From contig NZ_LLXU01000108.1 of NCBI RefSeq assembly GCF_001431645.1, positions 1-64,000 of the forward strand: DNA of 64,000 bases, read 5' to 3'. The DNA is from Stenotrophomonas panacihumi (GTDB taxonomy: Bacteria; Pseudomonadota; Gammaproteobacteria; Xanthomonadales; Xanthomonadaceae). Below the pieces are notes generated by a model. It searched no databases, had not been told where the DNA came from, and saw nothing but the letters and a program-made list of their open reading frames with translations. How positions within the stretch are numbered: the first letter of the stretch is position 1; every line of letters begins with the position of its first letter. Below are positions 41,351 through 48,463 of the stretch, piece by piece. Made by a program: the position numbers and the translations under genes.

Positions 41351-41375
41351 CCCCGGTTTTCCCTCCGTTGCCCAC
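41351..41375 (-). promoter_or_regulatory. MraZ-binding repeats
   Basis: On the minus strand GTGGG, GAGGG and CGGGG follow each other with five-base spacers, a strict ten-base period, as in known MraZ operators. The first repeat overlaps the -10, which fits autorepression. Confidence 0.75.
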
Positions 41376-41401
41376 CTTAGCAGCGCGCAAAGGGTTGTCA
41401 A
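41374..41401 (-). promoter_or_regulatory. Promoter of the mraZ-ftsZ cluster
   Basis: A perfect -35 TTGACA (41396-41401) and -10 TAAGGT (41374-41379) with a 16-base spacer on the minus strand, about 80 bases before the mraZ start codon. Confidence 0.75.
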
Positions 41402-41471
41402 CAACTTTCCGAGCAACAAATCGCTTGGGGGATCAATGGCTTGCAGCAATGTTTAGAGACTTGTTCAAGGC

Positions 41472-41480
41472 TTATCCACA
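41472..41480 (+). promoter_or_regulatory. Consensus DnaA box
   Basis: TTATCCACA matches the strict nine-base DnaA box and lies about 70 bases upstream of the mra promoter. It is the only one noticed, so it is not an origin by itself. Confidence 0.6.
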
Positions 41481-41607
41481 AGTTGCTGTTTCGTCTCAGA
41501 TTTTGAGATTGAACCGAAATTCAGCCCCGTGTAGAGGGTGTTAAGACCGGGTCGGCACCCTGCCCGCCCGTGGCAGCCGACTGCGCAAACCGGCCACAAT
41601 CCGGCGC

Positions 41608-42363
41608 ATGTGCCTGGTCGCCATTGCCTGGAAAACCCATCCCCGCTGGCGCCTGGTGCTGGCGGGCAACCGCGATGAGTTCCACGAACGGCCCACCGCC
41701 GCGCTCTCGCACTGGCCACCGCCGCATGCCGGCGTGATGGCCGGGCGCGACCTGCGCTCCGGCGGCAGCTGGGTGGGGCTGGGCCCCGGCGGGCGCGCGG
41801 CGGTGGTGACCAACGTGCGCGACCCGATGGCGACCACCTCGGGCCCGTCGCGCGGCCACCTGATCGCCAACTACCTGGCCGGCGCGCAGGACGCCACAGC
41901 CTTCGCGCTCGACCTGGCCGCCAGCGCCGCCGACTACCCGCCGTTCAACCTGTTGCTGGCCGATGGCCAGGCCTGCCGCTATCTCGGCAACCACCCGGCC
42001 GGCGCGCGCGGGCTCGAACCGGGCGTGCATGGCATGTCCAACGGGGCGCTCGACGCGCCGTGGCCGAAGACGCGCCGGCTCACCGCGGTGCTCGGCGAGT
42101 GGATCGGCGGCGTGGAGGAATCCCTCGACCCGCTGTGGGCGGCGCTGTCCGACGAACGCACCGCCCCCGACGACGCGCTGCCGGACACCGGCGTGGGCCT
42201 GGAACTGGAGCGGCGCCTGTCGGCCGCCTTCATCCGCGGCCGCGACTACGGCACCCGCGCCAGCACGATCCTGATGGTCGACCACGACGGCGGCGGCTGG
42301 ATCCACGAGCGCCGTTTCGGCCCCGATGGCCTGTTCCTCGGGCAGACGCGGCTGGACCTCTGA
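41608..42363 (+). CDS. NRDE (TANGO2-like) family protein
   Basis: A 251-residue protein beginning MCLVAIAW, with the family-naming GNRDEFHERP at about 19-28 and FNLLLADG later. Cys2 would become the N-terminal residue after Met removal, as in Ntn-type hydrolases, which NRDE/TANGO2 proteins resemble. The biochemical role is unsettled. A CACAAT -10-like box ends seven bases before the ATG, so the mRNA may be leaderless. Confidence 0.85.
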   Translation: MCLVAIAWKTHPRWRLVLAGNRDEFHERPTAALSHWPPPHAGVMAGRDLRSGGSWVGLGPGGRAAVVTNVRDPMATTSGPSRGHLIANYLAGAQDATAFALDLAASAADYPPFNLLLADGQACRYLGNHPAGARGLEPGVHGMSNGALDAPWPKTRRLTAVLGEWIGGVEESLDPLWAALSDERTAPDDALPDTGVGLELERRLSAAFIRGRDYGTRASTILMVDHDGGGWIHERRFGPDGLFLGQTRLDL

Positions 42364-42386
42364 GCCCGCCGGCCCGGCGCGTCGGC

Positions 42387-42392
42387 TACAAT
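42387..42392 (+). promoter_or_regulatory. -10 box of rnpB
   Basis: TACAAT ends seven bases before the predicted 5' end of RNase P RNA. The -35 is poor. Confidence 0.6.
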
Positions 42393-42398
42393 GCGCGC

Positions 42399-42750
42399 GG
42401 CGGAGTCGGCCAGGCAGTCGCGTCATCCGAAAGGATGCCGAGGAAAGTCCGGGCTCCACAGGGCAAGGTGCCAGGTAACGCCTGGGCGGCGCGAGCCGAC
42501 GGAAAGTGCAACAGAAAGATACCGCCGAAGCTTCCCCGTGAAGCTGGCAAGGGTGAAATGGTGCGGTAAGAGCGCACCGCGAGTCCGGTAACGGACCGGC
42601 ACGGCAAACCCCACCTGGAGCAAGACCAAATAGGGACCTCATGACGCGGCCCGCGTCGGGTCCGGGTAGGTTGCTTGAGCGTCGCGGTGACGCGGCGCCT
42701 AGAAGAATGACTGTCCACGACAGAACCCGGCTTACCGGCCGGCTCCGCCC
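42399..42750 (+). ncRNA. rnpB: RNase P RNA component, bacterial type A
   Basis: All universal blocks are present: GAGGAAAGTCCGGGCTCC near 42440-42458, the GCAACAGAAAGATA core, GGTAAGAGCGCACCG, and near the 3' end AGAATGACTGTCC and ACAGAACCCGGCTTA. The termini pair as P1 (GGCGGAG with CTCCGCC). It is the catalytic RNA that trims tRNA 5' leaders. Its 3' end is ten bases from the stop of the convergent rsmI. Confidence 0.97.
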
Positions 42751-42759
42751 CTTCTTCCT

Positions 42760-43587
42760 TCAACTGCCGTAGAGCGCCTTGCGCGGCGCGCCGCTCAGTT
42801 CGGCCGCCAGCTTGGCGGCCGTGGACGGCGGCAGGTGTTCGCCCAGCTTGGCGTACAGGCGCCGGCCCTCGGCCAGTTTCGCCTCGGCCTCGGCATCCTC
42901 GCCGGCGCCCTGCACCATCACCACGAACTCGCCCTTGCGCTGGTTGTCGTCGGCCTCGACCCGCGCGAGCAGGTCGGCCAGGGTGCCGTCGAGCACCGTC
43001 TCGAACAGCTTGGTGAGCTCGCGCGCGATCACCGCCGGGCGCGCCGCGCCGAACGCGGCGGCCATGTCGGCCAGCGATTCGTCGATGCGGTGCGAGGACT
43101 CGTAGAACACCAGCGTGCGCGCCTCGCCGGCCAGCCGGGCCAGGCGCTCGCGGCGCGCGCCGGCCTTGGCCGGCAGGAAACCCTCGAACACGAAGCGGTC
43201 GCTCGGCAGGCCGGCCACGCTGAGCGCGGCGATCGCCGCGCACGCGCCCGGCACCGGGCTCACCTTCAGCCCGGCCGCGCGTGCGGCGCGCACCACGCGG
43301 AAACCCGGGTCGCTCACCAGCGGGGTGCCGGCATCGCTGACCAGCGCCAGCGAATCGCCGCCCTGCAGCCGCGCCACGATGCGCTGCGACAGCGCCTCCT
43401 CGTTGTGGTCGTGCAGCGCCACCAGCGGCTTGTCGATGCCGAAGTGGGCCAGCAGCTGGCCGGTGCGGCGGGTGTCCTCGGCGCAGATCGCCGCCACGTT
43501 GCGCAGGGTTTCCTGCGCGCGCGGGGTCAGATCGCCGAGGTTGCCGATCGGCGTGGCCACGACATGGAGGGTTCCTGCGGAAGTCAT
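42760..43587 (-). CDS. rsmI: 16S rRNA (cytidine(1402)-2'-O)-methyltransferase
   Basis: A 275-residue tetrapyrrole-methylase-fold protein. LHVVATPIGNLGDLT at the start, EDTRRT, DAGTPLVSDPG and PGACAAIAAL identify RsmI, which 2'-O-methylates C1402, the base also modified by RsmH encoded nearby. Start at MTSAGTL gives the normal length. Divergent from the LpoA-like gene; the 82-base gap has TAGAAT (43612-43617) as a -10 for the latter. Confidence 0.96.
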   Translation of the reverse strand: MTSAGTLHVVATPIGNLGDLTPRAQETLRNVAAICAEDTRRTGQLLAHFGIDKPLVALHDHNEEALSQRIVARLQGGDSLALVSDAGTPLVSDPGFRVVRAARAAGLKVSPVPGACAAIAALSVAGLPSDRFVFEGFLPAKAGARRERLARLAGEARTLVFYESSHRIDESLADMAAAFGAARPAVIARELTKLFETVLDGTLADLLARVEADDNQRKGEFVVMVQGAGEDAEAEAKLAEGRRLYAKLGEHLPPSTAAKLAAELSGAPRKALYGS

Positions 43588-43669
43588 CGGCGGTTTTTCC
43601 AGGCTCAAGGTTAGAATCGTAGCGTTTTTCGCCGGCACGCCTCCGTCCGCCCCGTCGACTGGAACCGAA

Positions 43670-45394
43670 ATGAACAACCGCTTCGCCCGGATCTCCGCCC
43701 TGTCCCTGCTGCTCGCGCTGTGCGCCGGCTGCGCCACCAGCAGCCTCGCCCCGCAGGCTTCGCCCGCGCAGGCGGCGGCGTTCTCGCTGCTCGAACAGGG
43801 CAAGCCGCGCGAAGCGGCGCAACAGTTGGAGGCACAGGCCTTCGCCGCCACCGGCGCGCAGCGCAGCCGCCTGCTGGCCGACGCGGCCTTCGCCTGGAAC
43901 GAAGCCGGCGATGCCACCCGCGCGCGCAGCCTGCTGGCGCAGGTCACCCCGCGCCAGCTCGGCGGCGAGGAGAAGGCCCGCTACCAGCTGCTCAGCGGCG
44001 AGTTCGCGCTGGCCGACAACCAGCCCGCGCAGGCGCTGCAGAACCTGGGCGAAACCGCGCCGGGGCTGTCGCCGGCCTACCAGGCGCGCTGGTTCCTGGC
44101 GCGCGGCAAGGCGCTGGAAGCCACCGGCAAGCCGGTGGAAGCGGCCGAGGCGCGCAGCCATGCCGACGCCGGCCTGACCGGCAGCGCGCGCAGCGACAAC
44201 CAGCGCGAGATCATGCGCCTGCTCGCCGCGCTCGATGACAACACCTTGCGCGCGCGCGCCACCGCGCTGCCCGCCGGCAACCCGCTGTACAACTTCGCCG
44301 GCCGCGCGCTGCTCAGCCGCGGCCTGCCGCTGCCGCGCCCGTTCGACCGCGCGCCGAGCAGCTTCGACGTCAGCAAGCGCCCCGCCGCCGACCGCGACGG
44401 CTACCGCCCGCCGGTCAAGCTCGCCGTGCTGCTGCCGCTCACCGGCAACCTCGCCACCGCCGCCGCGCCGGTGCGCGACGGCCTGCTCGCCGCCTACTAC
44501 GCCGAATCGCGCCGCCGTCCGGACATCGAGTTCCTCGATACCGCCGGCACGCCGGGCGGCGCCACCGCCGCGTACGACCGCGCGGTCGCCGCCGGCGCCG
44601 ATTACGTCATCGGCCCGCTCGGCCGCGACGAGGTGAGCGCGCTGTTCGCGCGCTCGCTGAGCGTGCCGGTGCTGGCGCTCAACCGCCCCACCGATGTCCG
44701 CGAGCCGCCGGCCGGCAGCGTCGGCTTCTCGCTGGCGCCGGAGGACGACGGCATCATGGCCGCCGAGTACCTGCTCGCGCACGGCCAGCGCAACGCGCTC
44801 GTGGTGGCCAGCAGCGACGACAATGGCCGCCGCGCCGCCACCGCCTTCCGCGAGCGCATGGCCGCGCGCGGCGGCCAGGTCGCCGGCAGCATCAGCGTGG
44901 CCGAAACGCCGGGCGATGTGTCCGCGCAGCTGCGCAACTACGCCGCCGCCGATTCGGTGTTCCTCGCCGTGCGCGGCCCGACCGCGCGCGCGCTCGCCCC
45001 GCAGCTGGCGCTCTCCGGCCTGGCCGGCAAGCCGCGCGTGGGCAGCTCGCAGCTGGTGCTGGGCACCGGCAAGCCGGAAGAAGACATGGCACTGGACGGC
45101 ATCGCCTTCCCGGGCGAGCGCTGGACCAGCAGCGGCGTCACCGGCCTGCCGAGCGCGGCCAGCGTGGCGGCGACCCTGCCGACCGCGCGTGGCCCGGCTG
45201 CGCGCCTGTTCGCCTTCGGCTACGACGCCTGGCTGATCACCGCCTACCTGGAGCCGCTCGCCGCCGGCAGCGAAGGCGGCCTGCCCGGCGCCACCGGCAC
45301 GCTGCACCTGGACGGCTTCGGCAACATCCTGCGCTCGCCGGCGTGGTCCACCTTCAGCGGTGGCCGTCCGAACGCGATCATCGGCACCCGCTGA
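43670..45394 (+). CDS. lpoA: Penicillin-binding protein activator, LpoA-like lipoprotein
   Basis: A 574-residue lipoprotein: signal peptide with lipobox LCAGC and lipidated Cys21. The N-terminal part is helical and TPR-like (about 30-240), and the C-terminal part (about 250-570) has the periplasmic-binding-protein fold of LppC/LpoA ([23 protein letters not shown]). LpoA stimulates PBP1A from the outer membrane. The place between rsmI and yraN is the same as in E. coli, which supports the assignment. Confidence 0.9.
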   Translation: MNNRFARISALSLLLALCAGCATSSLAPQASPAQAAAFSLLEQGKPREAAQQLEAQAFAATGAQRSRLLADAAFAWNEAGDATRARSLLAQVTPRQLGGEEKARYQLLSGEFALADNQPAQALQNLGETAPGLSPAYQARWFLARGKALEATGKPVEAAEARSHADAGLTGSARSDNQREIMRLLAALDDNTLRARATALPAGNPLYNFAGRALLSRGLPLPRPFDRAPSSFDVSKRPAADRDGYRPPVKLAVLLPLTGNLATAAAPVRDGLLAAYYAESRRRPDIEFLDTAGTPGGATAAYDRAVAAGADYVIGPLGRDEVSALFARSLSVPVLALNRPTDVREPPAGSVGFSLAPEDDGIMAAEYLLAHGQRNALVVASSDDNGRRAATAFRERMAARGGQVAGSISVAETPGDVSAQLRNYAAADSVFLAVRGPTARALAPQLALSGLAGKPRVGSSQLVLGTGKPEEDMALDGIAFPGERWTSSGVTGLPSAASVAATLPTARGPAARLFAFGYDAWLITAYLEPLAAGSEGGLPGATGTLHLDGFGNILRSPAWSTFSGGRPNAIIGTR

Positions 45395-45398
45395 TCCC

Positions 45399-45767
45399 TT
45401 GAAGATCGACCGGCGCACCCGCGGAGCGACGGTCGAAGCGGCGGCGCGGGCGCACCTGCTCGCCGCCGGGCTGGCGGATATCGCCACCAACGCGCGCTAT
45501 CGCCCCGGCGAGCTGGACCTGGTGATGCGCGACGGCGACACGCTGGTGTTCGTCGAAGTGCGCTACCGCCGCGACGCGTCCTTTGGCGGCGGCGCGGCCT
45601 CCATCGACCTGCGCAAGCGCCGCAAGCTGGTGATGGCGGCGCAGCTGTTCCTGGCGATGCATCCCACATGGGCGCAGCAGCCGTGCCGGTTCGACGTGGT
45701 CGAGGCCGAGGGCGAACCGCCGCGCTTGCGCTGGCTGCGCGATGCATTCCGCGCGGACGACACCTGA
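45399..45767 (+). CDS. yraN: UPF0102 (YraN) family nuclease-like protein
   Basis: About 122 residues with the Holliday-junction-resolvase-like fold. The metal-site residues are visible in [10 protein letters not shown] and [13 protein letters not shown] start five bases after the lpoA stop gives the usual family length; a GTG at 45360 inside lpoA is an alternative. The cellular role is unknown. Confidence 0.85.
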   Translation: MKIDRRTRGATVEAAARAHLLAAGLADIATNARYRPGELDLVMRDGDTLVFVEVRYRRDASFGGGAASIDLRKRRKLVMAAQLFLAMHPTWAQQPCRFDVVEAEGEPPRLRWLRDAFRADDT

Positions 45768-45771
45768 CCCC

Positions 45772-46314
45772 ATGCCCTCGATCCTCACCCATGCCGCCGT
45801 GCCGCTCGCCTTGTGGGCGGCGAGTGAGCGCGGGCGCATTTCGCCGCGGTTGCTCGCGGCCGGTATCGTCGCGGCGATGCTGCCGGATGCCGACGTGCTC
45901 GCCTTCGTCCTGCGCATTCCCTATGCCGATGCCTTCGGACATCGCGGCGCCAGCCATTCGCTGCTGTTCGCCGCGTTGTGCGCGTTGCTGGCGACAAGCC
46001 TGCATCGGCCACTGCGCGCAGGTGCCTTGCAGGCGGGCGTGTGGGTGTTCCTCTGCGCGGCCTCGCATCCGCTGCTCGATGCGATGACCTCCGGCGGGCT
46101 CGGCGTCGCGCTCGCCTGGCCATGGCGCGAGACACGCTTCTTCGCGCCGTGGCGGCCGATCCTGGTTTCGCCGATCGGCGCGGGCTTTTTCAGTGCACGC
46201 GGGCTGGAGACGCTGCTCTCCGAATTGCGCTGCGTGTGGCTGCCGCTGGCATTGGCGGTCGTTGGCTGGCGCGCAATACAGTCCGCGCCCCGCGGATCGA
46301 CGCACCTACAATAG
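45772..46314 (+). CDS. YdjM-like membrane-bound metal-dependent hydrolase family protein
   Basis: A 180-residue polytopic protein with the YdjM family motifs: MPSILTHAAVP at the start, LPDADVLAF, HRGASHSLLF and HPLLDAMT. It is the second family member in this window; the one at 757-1809 is longer through a C-terminal extension. It starts four bases after yraN. Confidence 0.82.
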   Translation: MPSILTHAAVPLALWAASERGRISPRLLAAGIVAAMLPDADVLAFVLRIPYADAFGHRGASHSLLFAALCALLATSLHRPLRAGALQAGVWVFLCAASHPLLDAMTSGGLGVALAWPWRETRFFAPWRPILVSPIGAGFFSARGLETLLSELRCVWLPLALAVVGWRAIQSAPRGSTHLQ

Positions 46315-46318
46315 GCCG

Positions 46319-47707
46319 ATGACCACGCTGCCCGCCGCTTTCCTCGACGCCGCGTCCGCCCTCCTCGGCCCGGAGCGCTGGCGCACCGACGAACCCACCC
46401 GCCAGGCACACGGCCAGGACGATTCGCGCCGGTTCGCGCTCCCCGATGCGGTGGCCTTCCCGCGCGATGCCGAGGAAGTGGCCGCGCTCGTGCGCGCCTG
46501 CGCCGCGCATCGCGTGGCGCTGGTCGCGCGTGGCGCCGGCACCGCCACCACCGGCGCGGCGGTGCCGTTCAACGGCGGCGTCGTGCTCTCGTTCGCACGC
46601 ATGAACCGCATCGTCGAGATCCGCGCCGCCGACCGCTGCGCCATCGTGCAGCCCGGCGTGCTCAATGGCGACCTGCAGGAAGCGCTGGCGCCGCACGGCC
46701 TGTTCTGGCCGCCGGATCCTTCCAGCGCGGCGATGTGCAGCGTCGGCGGCAACCTGGCCACCAATGCCGGCGGCCCGCGCGCGGTGAAATACGGCGCCAG
46801 CCGCGACAACGTGCTCGGTTTGGTGGCGGTGACCGGCAGCGGCGAGATCATCCGCTGCGGCGGCCCATACACGAAGGACGCCACCGGCTACGACCTCACC
46901 CACCTGATCGTCGGCAGCGAAGGCACGCTGGCGTTGATCGTGGAAGCCACGCTGAAGCTGACGCCCCGCCCGCGCGCGCAGGCCGGCCTTCGCGCGTTCT
47001 ACCGCGACGTGGCCAGCGCGGCGGCGGCGGTATCGCGCGTGATGGCGCAGCCGGTGGTGCCGGCGATGCTGGAATTCATGGACGCGCATGCCATCGCGCT
47101 GCTGCGCCACAACGGCAGCGACGTGCCGGAGGCCGGCGCGATGTTGCTGATCGAAGCCGACGGCGACGAGGACACGCTGCCCTACGCGCTGCAATCGCTG
47201 GCCGATGCGGCCGAGGGCGACGGCATGCTGTCGCTGGATGTCGCCGCCGACGGCGTGGCGCGCGACCGCCTGTGGGCCGCGCGCAAGGCGCTCTCGCCGG
47301 CACTGCGCACGATCAAGCCGGGCAAGATCAACGAGGACGTGGTAGTGCCGGTGTCGCGCATCCCGGACCTGGTGTCGGCGATGGAAGCGTTGTCGGTGCA
47401 GGCGGATCTGCCCATCGTGTGCTTCGGCCATGCCGGCAACGGCAACCTGCACGTCAACATCATGTACAACGACGCCGACGCGGCGGAGACCGCGCGCGCG
47501 AAGGCGGCGATGCCGAAGATCTTCGAGACCGTGCTGGCGTTGGGCGGCACGCTCTCGGGAGAACATGGCATCGGCGTGGCCAAGCGCGACTTCATGGCAC
47601 AGGCATTCGATGCGGCCACGCTGGCGGCGATGCGCGCGGTGAAGGCGGCGCTGGATCCGGCGGGGATTCTCAACCCGGGGAAGGTCTTGCCGCCGCTCGC
47701 GGGCTGA
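46319..47707 (+). CDS. FAD-binding oxidase, GlcD/D-lactate dehydrogenase family
   Basis: A 462-residue flavoprotein of the PCMH/GlcD type. The FAD site is seen in ARGAGTATTGAA, GGNLATNAGG and HLIVGSEGTLA, and the C-terminal substrate domain has CFGHAGNGNLHVN and GEHGIGVAKR. Members oxidise D-2-hydroxy acids such as D-lactate, glycolate or D-2-hydroxyglutarate; the substrate cannot be chosen here. TACAAT (46307-46312), overlapping the previous stop, ends six bases before the ATG, and no ribosome binding site is visible, which suggests a leaderless mRNA. Confidence 0.88.
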   Translation: MTTLPAAFLDAASALLGPERWRTDEPTRQAHGQDDSRRFALPDAVAFPRDAEEVAALVRACAAHRVALVARGAGTATTGAAVPFNGGVVLSFARMNRIVEIRAADRCAIVQPGVLNGDLQEALAPHGLFWPPDPSSAAMCSVGGNLATNAGGPRAVKYGASRDNVLGLVAVTGSGEIIRCGGPYTKDATGYDLTHLIVGSEGTLALIVEATLKLTPRPRAQAGLRAFYRDVASAAAAVSRVMAQPVVPAMLEFMDAHAIALLRHNGSDVPEAGAMLLIEADGDEDTLPYALQSLADAAEGDGMLSLDVAADGVARDRLWAARKALSPALRTIKPGKINEDVVVPVSRIPDLVSAMEALSVQADLPIVCFGHAGNGNLHVNIMYNDADAAETARAKAAMPKIFETVLALGGTLSGEHGIGVAKRDFMAQAFDAATLAAMRAVKAALDPAGILNPGKVLPPLAG

Positions 47708-47731
47708 ACGCGCTCGGGGCTGAAGCCCTTC

Positions 47732-48448
47732 CTACCCGCGCGCCTGCCCGATGAACCGCAGTCCCACCCCCGGCTCGGTGACGATGTAACGCGGCGCCGT
47801 CGCGTCGTCATGCAACTTCTGCCGCAGCTTGCCGACCAGGATGCGCAGGTAGTGCGTGTCCTCCTCGTGCGTCGGCCCCCACAGTTCGCGCAGCAATTGC
47901 GGCTGCGTGACCACGCGGCCGGCATGCCGCATCAGCAGCGCCAGCAACGCGTACTCCTTGCGGCTCAATCCCGCCGCCTCGCCGTCCATCGTCACCTCGC
48001 GCAGCGCGAGGTTCACGTGCAGCCGGCCATCGTCGAACACGATCTCCTCCGGCGTCGCCCCGCCGGACTGGCGCAGCAGCACGCGGATGCGCGCCATCAG
48101 TTCCTGCACGCCGAACGGCTTGGTGACGTAATCGTTGGCGCCGCCATCCAGCGCGGCGACCTTCTCCGATTCGCCAGCGCGCACGGTCAGCATGATCACC
48201 GGCACCGCCGACCACTGCCGCAGCTCGCGCAGCACCTCGTGCCCGTCGCGGTCCGGCAGGCCGAGGTCGAGCACCACCAGGTCGGCGCCATGCGTGGCGA
48301 GTTCGGCCAGCCCCTCGGCCGCCGTGCCGGCCTGCAACACGCGATAGCCCTGAGCGCGCAGGCTGATATCGAGGAAGCGGCGGATCTGCGGCTCGTCGTC
48401 GATGATGAGCACGCGCGGCGGCGGGGCGATGGCGGCGTCTTGGGACAC
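47732..48448 (-). CDS. kdpE: KdpE response regulator
   Basis: A 238-residue OmpR-type regulator: receiver domain with phospho-acceptor Asp61 (VVLDLGLPD) and the IDDE acidic pair, then a winged-helix domain (SRKEYALLALLMRH). It activates the kdp operon under potassium limitation. The start is GTG, 15 bases after kdpD. Confidence 0.93.
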   Translation of the reverse strand: MSQDAAIAPPPRVLIIDDEPQIRRFLDISLRAQGYRVLQAGTAAEGLAELATHGADLVVLDLGLPDRDGHEVLRELRQWSAVPVIMLTVRAGESEKVAALDGGANDYVTKPFGVQELMARIRVLLRQSGGATPEEIVFDDGRLHVNLALREVTMDGEAAGLSRKEYALLALLMRHAGRVVTQPQLLRELWGPTHEEDTHYLRILVGKLRQKLHDDATAPRYIVTEPGVGLRFIGQARG

Positions 48449-48463
48449 GGGCGTGGCGGGTTC

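Larger units (their letters stand above)
41293..41607. other. Divergent regulatory region between mraZ and the NRDE gene
   Basis: This 315-base gap holds the mra promoter, the MraZ repeats, a DnaA box and a small inverted repeat TCTCA/TGAGA (41494-41508). It is clearly AT-richer than its surroundings. No gene is seen. Confidence 0.6.

Noticed and set aside
45360-45398. GTG start for yraN inside lpoA
   Set aside because: The extra thirteen residues have no family support; the TTG just after the lpoA stop gives normal length, though this is not certain.
42386-45490. A 1034-codon minus-strand frame over lpoA and rnpB
   Set aside because: It crosses the RNase P RNA and lies antisense to LpoA; composition is typical of a shadow frame.
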